Assembly: GCF_014932895.1 (NCBI RefSeq)
Contig: NZ_JACYOF010000002.1
Coordinates: 496,001 to 560,000 of the forward strand
From: Bacillus thuringiensis
GTDB lineage: Bacteria > Bacillota > Bacilli > Bacillales > Bacillaceae_G
Direction: 5' to 3'
DNA length: 64,000 nt
Both the position numbers and the translations under genes were made by a program. Numbering within the stretch: the stretch's first letter is position 1; each line of letters starts with the position of its first letter. Positions 17,074-26,433 of this stretch are shown here, in pieces. The notes under the pieces were generated by a model. The model had not been told where the DNA came from. It did not search any database and worked only from the letters and a program-made list of their open reading frames with translations.

Positions 17074-17756
17074 ACATTTTGCTCCTCAAATAACTTCTCT
17101 TCTTCCCATTTGTGACGAAGTTTCGCAAATATAGGTGCAAATTTAAATTCGAAAAACTCTTTCTCTTCTTCCAGAACAAATTCACCGAACTGTAAAGAAA
17201 AATCGTATTTCCATTCTACTAATTGCAACAGCCAATACTCTTTCGTATTTTCCTTCTCTTCTTGAATACGTTCAAACGTTTCAGGATGAACCGTTATAAT
17301 TAATTTTTCAAATGAAGTAGGCAATGTTTGAACGATGCCAGTTAAAATAGGTAACACATCGAGCAATCGTGAATCTACCGCTTGATTCACGATTTTTTCT
17401 GCCAACTGGAAAGATTGATTCCACAATAGCTCTGTCCATTCGTATGCTGTTTCTTGTTGCTCTTTTTGAAACTGTATACGCGCTGCTTCCATCTGTTCCA
17501 TTTGTTCCTGAATATGCATTTGAAATTGTTCTTTATCTTGTAATAGCTGCTGACGCTCTCGTTCTAGCATTTGCTGCTCTTGCCTGAACTGATTCATTTC
17601 CATATGTAATGATTCTTGCTGTGCACGAAGCTCTTCATGGTTCACTTGTATTTCTTCTTCGGCTTGAGCTTGTATTGGTTTTGGAAATTGTAATTCATAC
17701 GTTTCTTCAGAAAAAGAAACAGAATTCTTCGGAATTCTGTTTTTAAATAAGGACAT
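17070..17756 (-). CDS. fliH: FliH, regulator of the export ATPase
   Basis: About 228 aa. The ATG at 17756 (MSLFKNRIPKN) is preferred over an upstream GTG at 17765 because GAGGTG is correctly spaced only for the ATG. A long glutamine/glutamate-rich coiled coil (about 35-110) is followed by the FliH C-terminal domain (AEKIVNQAVDSRLLDVLPIL onward). FliH inhibits and localises FliI at the C ring. It overlaps the end of fliG. Confidence 0.92.
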   Translation of the reverse strand: MSLFKNRIPKNSVSFSEETYELQFPKPIQAQAEEEIQVNHEELRAQQESLHMEMNQFRQEQQMLERERQQLLQDKEQFQMHIQEQMEQMEAARIQFQKEQQETAYEWTELLWNQSFQLAEKIVNQAVDSRLLDVLPILTGIVQTLPTSFEKLIITVHPETFERIQEEKENTKEYWLLQLVEWKYDFSLQFGEFVLEEEKEFFEFKFAPIFAKLRHKWEEEKLFEEQNV

Positions 17757-18747
17757 CCCCTTCACCTCTTTGAACGATAATTCTTCCTTCTTTTTCTAGC
17801 TTTTTCACTGTACCGGTAATCGTTTGCTGCGCTTTTTCAGCATCCGTCATCTTAAGCGGTCCTAAGCCATCTAATTCTTCTAGAATCATCTCTTTACGGT
17901 TTGAAGACATACATGTAAATAATTTCTCTTTAATTTCTTCTTTTGCAATTTTAAGTGCTTTCGCAAGAACACCATTATCTGTAATTTCTTCTAATACACG
18001 GCGAAGCGCAAGATCCTCAAGTCCGAGTAAGTCTTCAAAGACAAACATGTTTTCTTTAATTTTCTCAGATAACTCATAGTCTATTTCATCCAGCTTTTGG
18101 AAGACTGTTTTTTCCACGCCTCGTGAAACGTTATTTAAAATGTTCACGATTGTTTTCAAGCCATCCGTTTTATTTACCGCATTAAATGCCATATTATTTA
18201 ATTTTGATTTTAATAAATCTCCAATTTGATTAATTAATTCACCATCAACTTGTTCTAGCTTTGCAATACCCATGACCGTTTCTACTCGTTTATGATCTGG
18301 CAATCTCTCAATTAATTGAGAAGCAAGTTGCGGTTTAATATAAGAAGCAATAATCGCAATCGTTTGTGGCGATTCATCGTTAAGCACTGTAAGAAGTGGT
18401 TCTAAATCTGTAAGTGAATTTAAGAATTCAAACGGATTATCTTTGTTATACCAAAGGTCTTCCAATAATTTTTCCAGCTCGTCTTCTGGCATATTTTTAA
18501 ATATGCGACGAATGTATTCTTTATCTGGAGTCACTAGGTTCAATTCTTTTACATTTAATTCATACAAGAACTCCCCTAGTACATTTTCTAACGTTTCCGG
18601 TTTATATACACGAAACTTCGCGATTTCACGAAGTAATACTTCTTTTTCCTCAGCCGTCATATATTCAATGACTTTTGCTGCCACCCCTTCGTCTAATGTA
18701 CGAATGAGGATGGCAGCTTTTTCTTTGGAGGAGATTTCATCTAACAT
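17743..18747 (-). CDS. fliG: FliG, flagellar motor switch protein
   Basis: Torque-generating rotor subunit, 334 aa, with N, middle and C-terminal domains of normal size. The middle domain has ESPQTIAIIASYIKPQLASQ (EHPQTIA-type motif) and the C-terminal domain has the charged ridge with LALRRVLEEI, KIAKEEIKEKLFTCMSSNRK and MTDAEKAQQTITGTVKKLEK. It follows fliF and overlaps fliH by 14 bp. Confidence 0.97.
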   Translation of the reverse strand: MLDEISSKEKAAILIRTLDEGVAAKVIEYMTAEEKEVLLREIAKFRVYKPETLENVLGEFLYELNVKELNLVTPDKEYIRRIFKNMPEDELEKLLEDLWYNKDNPFEFLNSLTDLEPLLTVLNDESPQTIAIIASYIKPQLASQLIERLPDHKRVETVMGIAKLEQVDGELINQIGDLLKSKLNNMAFNAVNKTDGLKTIVNILNNVSRGVEKTVFQKLDEIDYELSEKIKENMFVFEDLLGLEDLALRRVLEEITDNGVLAKALKIAKEEIKEKLFTCMSSNRKEMILEELDGLGPLKMTDAEKAQQTITGTVKKLEKEGRIIVQRGEGDVLI

Positions 18748-18760
18748 CGTTGTTCCTCCC

Positions 18761-20335
18761 TTACTGTCCGTTTAACCATTTTTTAATTACTTTTGCAGTA
18801 CCTTCTACATGTTCTTTCGTAGCATCCTGCACTTGTTCATCTAACGTTGGTTCTTTCGGTTCTTCTGGTTCTGGTGTTGACTCTGGTACTATTTTTTCTT
18901 CGGGAATTTCCATAATACTTTCATTACTTGCAGCAATTTCTTCTTCTGCTAGGTATTCTTCATATTCCTCTTCTTCTCTCTTTTTCTTACGTCTCGCTAA
19001 TAAGAACCATACTAGACCACCAATCGCTAATAAACCAGCTGGAATTCCACCAAATAGCCACCAGTTTATACCACTTTCTTCTGGCTCTTTCTCTTTTTCA
19101 ACTTTCGGCTGGTCGAACTGAACAGTTACAACGTTAACTTGGCCATTTGTAAAGTTTCCATTCGGATCAGCTTGAAGCCCGGCTGCTGTGCCGATCGCTT
19201 CTTTGAAAGTTGTCATATCAATTTTTCGTTTTACTAACGTATCATTATCTACCCATACAACAACATTTGTTTTCGTTAATTCTGGATGTTTCTTAATTGT
19301 TTCAACTGTTTTATCTATTTCATAGTTTTCAATTTTGTTACCATTTTTATTATTGTAGACGACTTTACCGTTTTGATTCTTGTTCGTACCGTAGTTTGGC
19401 ACGTCACCGTTCGCTGTAATACCAGCGCCCTGCTTCGTTTCTGCTCCTTCTTGCGCAGTAGAGCTTTCCTCTTGCTCTTGTTTACTACGAAGTACACCTT
19501 TATCACCATATTTTTCTGATTGGCGTGTAACTTCATCGTAGTTTACAGACACTTTCGTATTCACTTTATATTCATTTGGTTTAAACATCGTCATTAACGT
19601 TGCGTCAATATCTTGCTTTAATTTGCCTTCAATTTGTTGCTGCATCTCTACTTCTTTTTCATAAGAAGAAGAACTAGTAGAATGCGCTTCATCTGCCCCT
19701 TTTGAGATAACACCTTTTTTGCTATCAATCACACTTACTTCTTCTGCTTTCACGCCAGGAACTGCCGCACTAATCATTTGCTGTATGCCCGCAACTTGAT
19801 CAGCCGTTAATAATTGGCCACGTTTCACGCCAACTGTAATCGCCGCTGTTCCTTTTGCTTTTTCTTCATCAAAAATTGTCTCTTTTTCAGGCAATGTAAT
19901 TTGAACATTTGCCGTTTCAACCGTTGCAAAGTTTCTTACAATATCTTGCTCCAATTGTTTTTTCGTACCGACAATTTGCTTCATTCTTTTATCTTGCTCA
20001 CTTGAACCGAGCGAGCTTTCTAATAAAATTTCCTCACCGCTCTTAGAATTAAACGGTAAGCCCATTCCATTCATTTCTTTTCGAACCCATGGAGCATCAT
20101 TCTTTTGCACACGAATCGAACCATCGGTCGCTAATTGGTAATCGACACCTAACTTCGATAATTCTGCTGTAATCTCTTGCTTATCTGCATCATTTAAATT
20201 TTGATATACAACAACATATTTATCTGGCAAGGTGAAGTATAAAAGTGCTCCTGTTACAATCGCTAAAAGCGCAGCACCGATTACTAACTTATGCCACGTT
20301 TTTAACGATTGAATAACATTTTTTATCTTTTCCAT
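18761..20335 (-). CDS. fliF: FliF, MS-ring protein
   Basis: Membrane ring scaffold of 524 aa. Transmembrane helices lie near the N-terminus (about 17-37) and C-terminus (about 425-448), bracketing periplasmic-type ring-building motifs (YQNLNDADKQEITAELSKLG, MKQIVGTKKQLEQDIVRNFA, VNYDEVTRQSEKYGDKGVLR). The cytosolic tail is strongly acidic and should bind FliG. Length is normal for Bacillus FliF. Confidence 0.97.
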   Translation of the reverse strand: MEKIKNVIQSLKTWHKLVIGAALLAIVTGALLYFTLPDKYVVVYQNLNDADKQEITAELSKLGVDYQLATDGSIRVQKNDAPWVRKEMNGMGLPFNSKSGEEILLESSLGSSEQDKRMKQIVGTKKQLEQDIVRNFATVETANVQITLPEKETIFDEEKAKGTAAITVGVKRGQLLTADQVAGIQQMISAAVPGVKAEEVSVIDSKKGVISKGADEAHSTSSSSYEKEVEMQQQIEGKLKQDIDATLMTMFKPNEYKVNTKVSVNYDEVTRQSEKYGDKGVLRSKQEQEESSTAQEGAETKQGAGITANGDVPNYGTNKNQNGKVVYNNKNGNKIENYEIDKTVETIKKHPELTKTNVVVWVDNDTLVKRKIDMTTFKEAIGTAAGLQADPNGNFTNGQVNVVTVQFDQPKVEKEKEPEESGINWWLFGGIPAGLLAIGGLVWFLLARRKKKREEEEYEEYLAEEEIAASNESIMEIPEEKIVPESTPEPEEPKEPTLDEQVQDATKEHVEGTAKVIKKWLNGQ

Positions 20336-20357
20336 TTAAACACACCCGTCCACTTTC

Positions 20358-20657
20358 CTAAATTTGCATATTAATTAGTGACTTATAATTTTCAATAAGA
20401 TTATCACGTACGAGAGCAGCCGTTTTCATTTGGGATTCAGCTTTCTTTTGCTGAATTAAAACGTCATGTGTTTCTCCTACCCCTTTTGTTAGTAAATCAT
20501 ATACTGCTGTTTGCGCATTGTTTTGTGTTTGATTCATATCTTCCAATAAATCAATAAACTTTTCCCCCTCAACTACAGATGTTTGCGAAGTTTTCGGTGC
20601 ACCAATTGGCTGAATTGCTCCAAATGGTTGTGTATGTAACATTGATTGGATTTTCAT
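20358..20657 (-). CDS. fliE: FliE, rod/MS-ring adaptor
   Basis: A 99-aa protein joining the MS ring to the proximal rod. The C-terminal helix pattern with SQMKTAALVRDNLIENYKSLINMQI (75-99) is diagnostic. Gene order flgB-flgC-fliE-fliF is standard. Confidence 0.95.
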   Translation of the reverse strand: MKIQSMLHTQPFGAIQPIGAPKTSQTSVVEGEKFIDLLEDMNQTQNNAQTAVYDLLTKGVGETHDVLIQQKKAESQMKTAALVRDNLIENYKSLINMQI

Positions 20658-20673
20658 ATCCTTATCTTCCCCC

Positions 20674-21087
20674 TTATCCTCGGCCGATTTCTAAATCTTT
20701 ATCGAGCATTTTTTTGTTCGCATTTAATACACTTGTATTCGCTTCATACATTTTTTGAGCAACCATTACATTCGTCATTTCAGCAGTCACATCAATATTT
20801 GGATAACGTACATATCCTTCTTCATTTGCATGCGGATGCGTCGGATCATACACTAAGTTTTCCGTTTTGTCTGCTTCAATACTTTTTATTTTTACTCCGT
20901 TAGTAGGAGCCCCGTCTAACATACTTGCAAAACTATTGTTTGATTCTAGCACCACACTACGACGCTCATATAAATCTGCCCCCGGAGCCGCCGTCGTATT
21001 CGCATTTACAATATTGTTTGAAGTAACTTCCATCCACTTTCTCGCTGTCGTTAGTCCTGAGCCACTTGCATTAATTGCCTGAAACAT
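20674..21087 (-). CDS. flgC: FlgC, proximal rod protein
   Basis: Rod subunit of 137 aa. N-terminal MFQAINASGSGLTTARKWME with the SNNIVNANT motif, and the C-terminal VDVTAEMTNVMVAQKMYEANTSVLNANKKM helix pair match FlgC. It lies between flgB and fliE with short spacers. Confidence 0.96.
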   Translation of the reverse strand: MFQAINASGSGLTTARKWMEVTSNNIVNANTTAAPGADLYERRSVVLESNNSFASMLDGAPTNGVKIKSIEADKTENLVYDPTHPHANEEGYVRYPNIDVTAEMTNVMVAQKMYEANTSVLNANKKMLDKDLEIGRG

Positions 21088-21107
21088 CGTTGTCTCTCCT
21101 TCTACTT

Positions 21108-21515
21108 TTAACGTCCACGTGCCGCTTGGTTAATCGCGTATTGTGTATTAATTGCATTAATTGAAATACCGTATAACTGATTTACTTTCATTAAATCTAG
21201 CATTTCTGTCGTTACATCGACACTATTTCCATCTTCATTCGTTTGCATTGATTTTGTTTGAATCTTTGCATATGTATTTTTCGTATTTACTGTCGGTAAG
21301 TGCATTTCATTCGTTTGATATAAATCTGGATTGCTCTTTAAATCTGCAGCATTGTTTTTATATAATGCACTACTCTTATTCATCTGTTCAGCAAATGTTA
21401 CATCTTGTGCTTTATAGCCAGGTGTATTCGCATTTGCAATATTACTAGAAACAGTATTTCGTTTTGTTACTAAATAATTCATATAATGGCTTACATCACT
21501 CACTAAATCTGGCAT
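21108..21515 (-). CDS. flgB: FlgB, proximal rod protein
   Basis: Rod subunit of about 135 aa, start at ATG 21515 (MPDLVSDVSHYMNYLV), preferred over the upstream GTG at 21524 because AAGGAAGG is spaced 9 nt from the ATG. The rod motif SSNIANANTPGYKAQDVTFA and C-terminal VTTEMLDLMKVNQLYGISINAINTQYAI are intact. First gene of the basal-body operon; no gene lies upstream for 380 bp. Confidence 0.95.
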   Translation of the reverse strand: MPDLVSDVSHYMNYLVTKRNTVSSNIANANTPGYKAQDVTFAEQMNKSSALYKNNAADLKSNPDLYQTNEMHLPTVNTKNTYAKIQTKSMQTNEDGNSVDVTTEMLDLMKVNQLYGISINAINTQYAINQAARGR

Positions 21516-21899
21516 ATTCCACACCCTTCCTTTTTCATCTTACCTTTTCGAACATAATGGTCCACTAATGGAAGTTTCACTTCATTATTTAATTCCCTAT
21601 ATGTATTTATTAAAATATTAACTATTATGTACCCTTACATATTTTATTCCATTTTTTCATTGTTGTCTTTAGAAAAATAAAAAAATATAAAAAAGAATAT
21701 AAAAAAACTGTATACACGTAGTAATCCACGAACCATTTCAATATATGAACTACAAACTAAAGTCCATTTTTATATTATTTAGATTACTACTATTTTTTTC
21801 ATTACAGTCATAAAATGAAACCTCAATCAGCGGAAGTCTTTTTTAAACAAAGGAATGGATCCCCTCGTTAAAAGGGGACTCCGTTTCCAAACTTTATCA
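21516..21899. other. Intergenic region upstream of flgB
   Basis: No gene is seen. It holds a possible flgB promoter (21641-21669), A/T tracts around 21670-21720, a repeat-like TGGTCCACTAATGGAA block near 21558 that resembles those at 24910 and 25030, and an imperfect hairpin near 21852-21892 centred on CCCCTCGTTAAAAGGGG that may terminate the fliT-like gene. Confidence 0.5.
21641..21669 (-). promoter_or_regulatory. Possible promoter of the flgB basal-body operon
   Basis: On the minus strand AAGACA (21669-21664), a 17-bp spacer and TAAAAT (21646-21641) form a fair sigma-A-type match, about 125 bp upstream of flgB in an otherwise gene-free gap. Confidence 0.35.
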
Positions 21900-22172
21900 T
21901 TAATATTTACCATAAAACGAATTAGCTTTCATGCGCCCATCATTTGTCATAATCATTTCTTCCAAAATCTTTTGCTTATCTCGAATATGCTGCGCTGCCT
22001 TAATAATTAACGGGCTTACCTCTGCCGCAACTTGCGCACGTATTTCTTCATCCAATGTCATCATCCAACGATTTAACATCTCACTCTTCTCAGCAAACTC
22101 TCCATCTGACACTTGCAATTCACCGATTTCATTAAAACAGCCGACAAACGTCCGATAAATATCATTGTTCAT
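21900..22172 (-). CDS. FliT-like small flagellar protein
   Basis: About 90 aa, helical, no membrane segment. It directly follows fliS, overlapping it by 11 bp, which is the place of FliT, the FliD export chaperone. The start is the ATG at 22172 with GGAG spaced 9 nt; a TTG at 22178 is less likely. Sequence similarity to FliT is not obvious by eye, so the name is suggested by context only. Confidence 0.7.
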   Translation of the reverse strand: MNNDIYRTFVGCFNEIGELQVSDGEFAEKSEMLNRWMMTLDEEIRAQVAAEVSPLIIKAAQHIRDKQKILEEMIMTNDGRMKANSFYGKY

Positions 22173-22530
22173 TTTCAAGCGCTCCGCGGTAACCGTCTAT
22201 TAAATCTTGTAACACTTTCACAATCGCATCAATGTCTTTTGCTTCACGTGTTACTTTCATCGTTTGAATTTGAATGCTAATCCAATCGTATAAACCGAAT
22301 AGACTATCATATAAATCTTTCGTAATCTCAGGGTTTAATTGAAGCTTTAATTCTTCAAAGATACGTTCTAACTTCTCAAGAAGTGTATCTCCTTCTTGGA
22401 GTTTAAAAGTATTTAAAAGTTCTTCTAAATTACGAAACTCTACAATACATCTTTCATAAATAAAAATTGTATTTTTAATCGGATTACTCGTCATAATATC
22501 ATTTTGCATATAACGTTGCCATGCTTGCAT
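22162..22530 (-). CDS. fliS: FliS, flagellin export chaperone
   Basis: A 122-aa helical protein that binds the flagellin C-terminus and prevents premature polymerisation. Recognisable from RYMQNDIMTSNPIKNTIFIY at the N-terminus, the central helix with LYDWISIQIQTMKVTREAKD, and its position right after fliD. Confidence 0.94.
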   Translation of the reverse strand: MQAWQRYMQNDIMTSNPIKNTIFIYERCIVEFRNLEELLNTFKLQEGDTLLEKLERIFEELKLQLNPEITKDLYDSLFGLYDWISIQIQTMKVTREAKDIDAIVKVLQDLIDGYRGALENEQ

Positions 22531-22552
22531 ACAATCACTTCCTTACCATTCA

Positions 22553-23914
22553 TTAATCATCACTTTTTTGTTTTGTCATTGCTTTAATTGTTTTCAATTG
22601 GCTATCAAGCGCCGCTAATGTACTTTCTAATTTTTGATACTTTTTCACGATTTCATCTTGCTTTTGTTTATTTTGCATATCAATATCGCTAATTTTTCTA
22701 TCTAAATCACTTACACGCGAATCTATACTCTTTACTCGTTCCCCAACGACACCTTTATCACCGAAAAGCTTTTCAAGCGGGGCTTCCATCATTTTTCCTA
22801 AACCATTTGAGCTAAAGAAAAACTGTTTAGCTGTATCTGGCTTTTCTTTTAATGCCTTTGTTAGAGTTTCATCATCGACTTCTAATGTCCCATCCTGCTT
22901 TATTTGGATACCAAAAGTAAATAAATAATTATCATCTTGAGAAAATGTTACAACACTATTCATTACTTGACGTATACTTTGCATAATTACTTGTCCCTGA
23001 AAGGCTCCACCTTTTCCAGCAAAAAGATCTACTGTAGAAACCGCTTTATTATAATCTGCCACCATTTTTTTAATAAGGTTGGATGCGTCTGTTACATTTG
23101 AATCACTTACTGTAAATTTTAAATCTACCCCTTTTGTTTCTGTACCAGTTCCACCGTCCGATAACTTTGATTCAGTTACTTTTAATAACTCCACTTTTAC
23201 ACCAGGGAGTGTTTCAATTGTATTACTAGCACTTTTTCCTTCAATGCCATTAATACTGTATATTGCATCCTGTGCTTCATTAACGACGTTCACTGCTTTA
23301 CCATCCACTGTAGATAATCCTATTTTTTGGAATAAATCAGATTTTTCACTTGTAAACTTAATTTCGCCTCCCATTCCCTCTTTTTTAGCAGACATAAATA
23401 CTTTGCCACCAAGCGTATATGCAGAAACACCATAGTCACCATCATTAATTTTATTAATTAAGTCCTTATAAGTCATATCCGTTGTTACTTTAAGTGGTTT
23501 CCCATTAATTTCTAGCGTTTCTTCTGCAGGTAATTTTTCATCAATTTTAATATCATTTGAAGCAATTTGATGACGTTGCGCAAGTTGCTTAATTGTCATA
23601 TTGAATGTTCCTGAGATTGCTCCACCATCAGCTATTACATTAATATAGCCATCCTGTGTTGTTGTAACTTTTTTTTCATTTCCTTTAAATGATGCTAAGT
23701 TTTTAAATGTTTGTGTAAAAGAACTAAATTCTGTTTTTAAACTTGTGTATAATTGTTTATCTTGTGTAAGTTGTTGTTTTTCCGTTGTATACGGTGTTTT
23801 TTTCATATTTAATGCTTGTAGTTCTAATTCTACAAGATTAGAAGTATCAATCATATTATTTCCGAGGTTCCAAATTTGTTGTCTACCGCCAATACCTGTT
23901 AATGTTCCTGCCAT
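22553..23914 (-). CDS. fliD: FliD, filament cap protein
   Basis: Cap protein of 453 aa that guides flagellin folding at the filament tip. The N-terminal part (MIDTSNLVELELQALNMKKTPYTTEKQQL) and the C-terminal coiled coil (VGERVKSIDSRVSDLDRKIS onward) match FliD; the middle has the FNMTIKQLAQRHQIAS repeat-type motif. Length is normal. Followed by fliS. Confidence 0.96.
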   Translation of the reverse strand: MAGTLTGIGGRQQIWNLGNNMIDTSNLVELELQALNMKKTPYTTEKQQLTQDKQLYTSLKTEFSSFTQTFKNLASFKGNEKKVTTTQDGYINVIADGGAISGTFNMTIKQLAQRHQIASNDIKIDEKLPAEETLEINGKPLKVTTDMTYKDLINKINDGDYGVSAYTLGGKVFMSAKKEGMGGEIKFTSEKSDLFQKIGLSTVDGKAVNVVNEAQDAIYSINGIEGKSASNTIETLPGVKVELLKVTESKLSDGGTGTETKGVDLKFTVSDSNVTDASNLIKKMVADYNKAVSTVDLFAGKGGAFQGQVIMQSIRQVMNSVVTFSQDDNYLFTFGIQIKQDGTLEVDDETLTKALKEKPDTAKQFFFSSNGLGKMMEAPLEKLFGDKGVVGERVKSIDSRVSDLDRKISDIDMQNKQKQDEIVKKYQKLESTLAALDSQLKTIKAMTKQKSDD

Positions 23915-23935
23915 GTTGTATCACTCCTTATTCGT

Positions 23936-24799
23936 TTACATATAATCTAAAATGCTCGTTTTACTCATGGTACTAACTGCTTTAAGCGTCGCTTCATACG
24001 TTGCATTTATATATGCTAAGTCAGAAATTGCGACGGCTAAATCGACATCCTCAATTTCTTTACGGTTTTCTTGAAGCGCTAAATTTTGTTCACTTAAAAT
24101 TGTTTTAAATGTCTCCATTGTGTTCATTGTTGAACCAACTTCAGTTGTACGGTTAATGATGCCATCTAAGTTTTTCTTATTTTCTCCTAATAACGGTTGT
24201 AACGCTTTTTGGTCACCATTTTGCATCGCTTCACTCATCTGTTTTAACGTTTTTATAACCGGTGATAATAACGCTTCTCCGTTACGGAACGCTTTGAATT
24301 CATAACCGTCATTTAGTTGCCAGTTCACATCATTTTGTCCACCTTGATACGTACCATCTTCTGTAAATGGTGGCTTCTCTGCACTATCACCACCGAAAAT
24401 ATAACGTCCTTGCTCTTTCGTATTCGCTAAATATACAACTTGTTTTAAAATTTGATCAATCTCTGCACCGATTGCCTTCAATTCTTTTTCACCATTTTGC
24501 TCACTTAATGCTTGTACTGTTAATTGATCTGCTCTTGTTAGAGATTTCAAAACACCTTGTAAAGTATTTTCAGTTTGTGTTAATACATTTTTCGAGTCCG
24601 CTATATCTTTTTGCATTTGCTCCATATTCGCCAATGAATGTTGAATTGCAAAAGATTTACTCGCTGCAAGTGGATCTTCACTCATAAGAAGATTTTTCTT
24701 CCCTGAAGTTACTTGGTTTCTATGGTATTGTTGTTGCACATTCAAATCCATTAACTGATTTTTTGCCCAGTTTGCATTTTGAAATGTAGATACTCTCAT
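23936..24799 (-). CDS. flgL: FlgL, hook-filament junction protein
   Basis: Junction protein of 287 aa with flagellin-like ends: MRVSTFQNANWAKNQLMDLN at the N-terminus and VDLAVAISDLAYINATYEATLKAV with a terminal SKTSILDYM. It precedes fliD by 21 bp. A gap of about 320 bp containing repeats separates it from flgK, with which it is usually adjacent. Confidence 0.95.
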   Translation of the reverse strand: MRVSTFQNANWAKNQLMDLNVQQQYHRNQVTSGKKNLLMSEDPLAASKSFAIQHSLANMEQMQKDIADSKNVLTQTENTLQGVLKSLTRADQLTVQALSEQNGEKELKAIGAEIDQILKQVVYLANTKEQGRYIFGGDSAEKPPFTEDGTYQGGQNDVNWQLNDGYEFKAFRNGEALLSPVIKTLKQMSEAMQNGDQKALQPLLGENKKNLDGIINRTTEVGSTMNTMETFKTILSEQNLALQENRKEIEDVDLAVAISDLAYINATYEATLKAVSTMSKTSILDYM

Positions 24800-25117
24800 T
24801 TCTATCTTCTCCTTTATCTATATTTGAATTGGCGTTAAAAAGAAACCGCAGCTATGTACAATTAGTTTCTTCCCTACAATTCAGCCATTTCATTTCCCTG
24901 ACCTTACTCGGATTGGTCCACTTAAAGAATTTGCCCGCTTCTAGGTTAGATCGGATCATATCTAAACATGACTGCTCTCTAACCTAACTTATCCTACAAC
25001 CACTTCATATTTCTGGTCTCACATTGATTTGTCCACTAAAAGGAACTGACCGCCTCTACCCTCCGCAGTTCCTCTCTCTTAACATAAAAAGAGAGGGATT
25101 CCTGTTTCTACTTCACA
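24800..25117. repeat. Gap between flgL and flgK holding repeat units
   Basis: No gene. A hairpin with arms AGAAAC/GTTTCT (24841-24870), a long imperfect stem around TCTAGGTTAGA...TCTCTAACCTA (24930-24990), and a unit with arms GGAACTG (25042-25048) and CAGTTCC (25066-25072) whose interior ACTGACCGCCTCTACC matches the dispersed repeat core. TGGTCCACTTAAAG and TGTCCACTAAAAGG blocks precede the units. Confidence 0.65.
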
Positions 25118-26416
25118 TTATCGAATAATCGAAAACAGACTATCAAACACTTCATTCATCGTAGTAATAGCTTTAGAGTTCGCCACGAAGTATTTTTGGA
25201 AGGCCATTAAATTTACCATTTCTTCTTCCATATTTACACCTTCGACACTCATCTTTTCTTGCTGAATACCTTCTAATAAATCCCCATGAATTTTTTGATA
25301 AGCATTCACTGCGCTTTTGTCAGAAGCTACACCAACTATAAATTGGTCTAATGCTTGTTTATACGAAAGACCTTCTTTATAATCTCCATCTGTAATTCCT
25401 GCCAGTTTATTCGCTGTTTCAGCAGATATTTTCATTTTCGAAATATCTTTCGTAAATTCTGGATTTAATTTCATATCTTTCGCATAATCTCCAACGAAGA
25501 ATTCTTTTCCCATCACTGTATTCACTTGATTTTTCACTGAACTCATTAAGTCTTCAAGATTTTTCTTATAATCAGCAATCTTCGCTTTCGTATCGATAGC
25601 TGATTTTATTGCTCCGCTAGTTACAGGAATTTCCGAACCATAAATCTCAACAGACATTGGTTCTTTCGCTTTATTTAATTGAAGTGGATATGTATCTTGT
25701 CCATTTACTGTTAAAACACCATTCATTCTAACGCTCGCAATATTAGGATTCATAGATTCATAAGATACTTCTATATTGGCATACTTAGACATCTCTGTAA
25801 CGATGCGATCACGTTCATCTAAAAGTTGATTTGGTACTTGTGTGCCTGCTTGCCCAATTTTATTATTTGCTTCTGCTAAACTAGCAGCAAGACGGTTAAA
25901 TTCATTAACATGTGCTTCGATATCTTCTGTCGTCTGTGCTTCCACTGTATCTAAGTTTTTCGCAAGACGATTTACCTGACTTGTGAACTTCCCAGTTTCA
26001 GCAATTAATGTATCGTAGTAATTTGGTTGTTCTGGATTTTTTGCCACTTCACGAAAAGCATTAAAGAAGCCGTCCATTAAACTAGATAATGAATTCTTTC
26101 CTGTCGTCCCAACCATAGACTCTACACGTGATAAAGTCGAATTCATATAGTTATAGTAAGAGAGCTGAGATAATTGATCGTTAAACTGTTTCGTCTTTAC
26201 TTCATCTGTAATACGATCAACACCTAGCGTTTGTACACCGTAACCAATTCTCTGTTCTGGCGTATGACCATTGCTTGCTCCAACTGATCCGTAATTCACC
26301 ATTTGACGCACATAACCCGGTGTATGAATGTTAGACAAGTTTTGTTTCGTTGTTTGTAACCCCATTTGAGCCGCTAACATGCCCGATAGCGGTGTATTAT
26401 AATCAGATAATCTCAT
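25118..26416 (-). CDS. flgK: FlgK, hook-filament junction protein
   Basis: Junction protein of 432 aa. N-terminal TPLSGMLAAQMGLQTTKQNL with SNIHTPGYVRQMV and C-terminal VEGVNMEEEMVNLMAFQKYF followed by FDSLFSIIR are hallmarks of FlgK. It follows the flgN-like chaperone gene by 17 bp. Confidence 0.96.
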   Translation of the reverse strand: MRLSDYNTPLSGMLAAQMGLQTTKQNLSNIHTPGYVRQMVNYGSVGASNGHTPEQRIGYGVQTLGVDRITDEVKTKQFNDQLSQLSYYNYMNSTLSRVESMVGTTGKNSLSSLMDGFFNAFREVAKNPEQPNYYDTLIAETGKFTSQVNRLAKNLDTVEAQTTEDIEAHVNEFNRLAASLAEANNKIGQAGTQVPNQLLDERDRIVTEMSKYANIEVSYESMNPNIASVRMNGVLTVNGQDTYPLQLNKAKEPMSVEIYGSEIPVTSGAIKSAIDTKAKIADYKKNLEDLMSSVKNQVNTVMGKEFFVGDYAKDMKLNPEFTKDISKMKISAETANKLAGITDGDYKEGLSYKQALDQFIVGVASDKSAVNAYQKIHGDLLEGIQQEKMSVEGVNMEEEMVNLMAFQKYFVANSKAITTMNEVFDSLFSIIR

Positions 26417-26433
26417 AATGTTTCACTTCTCCT

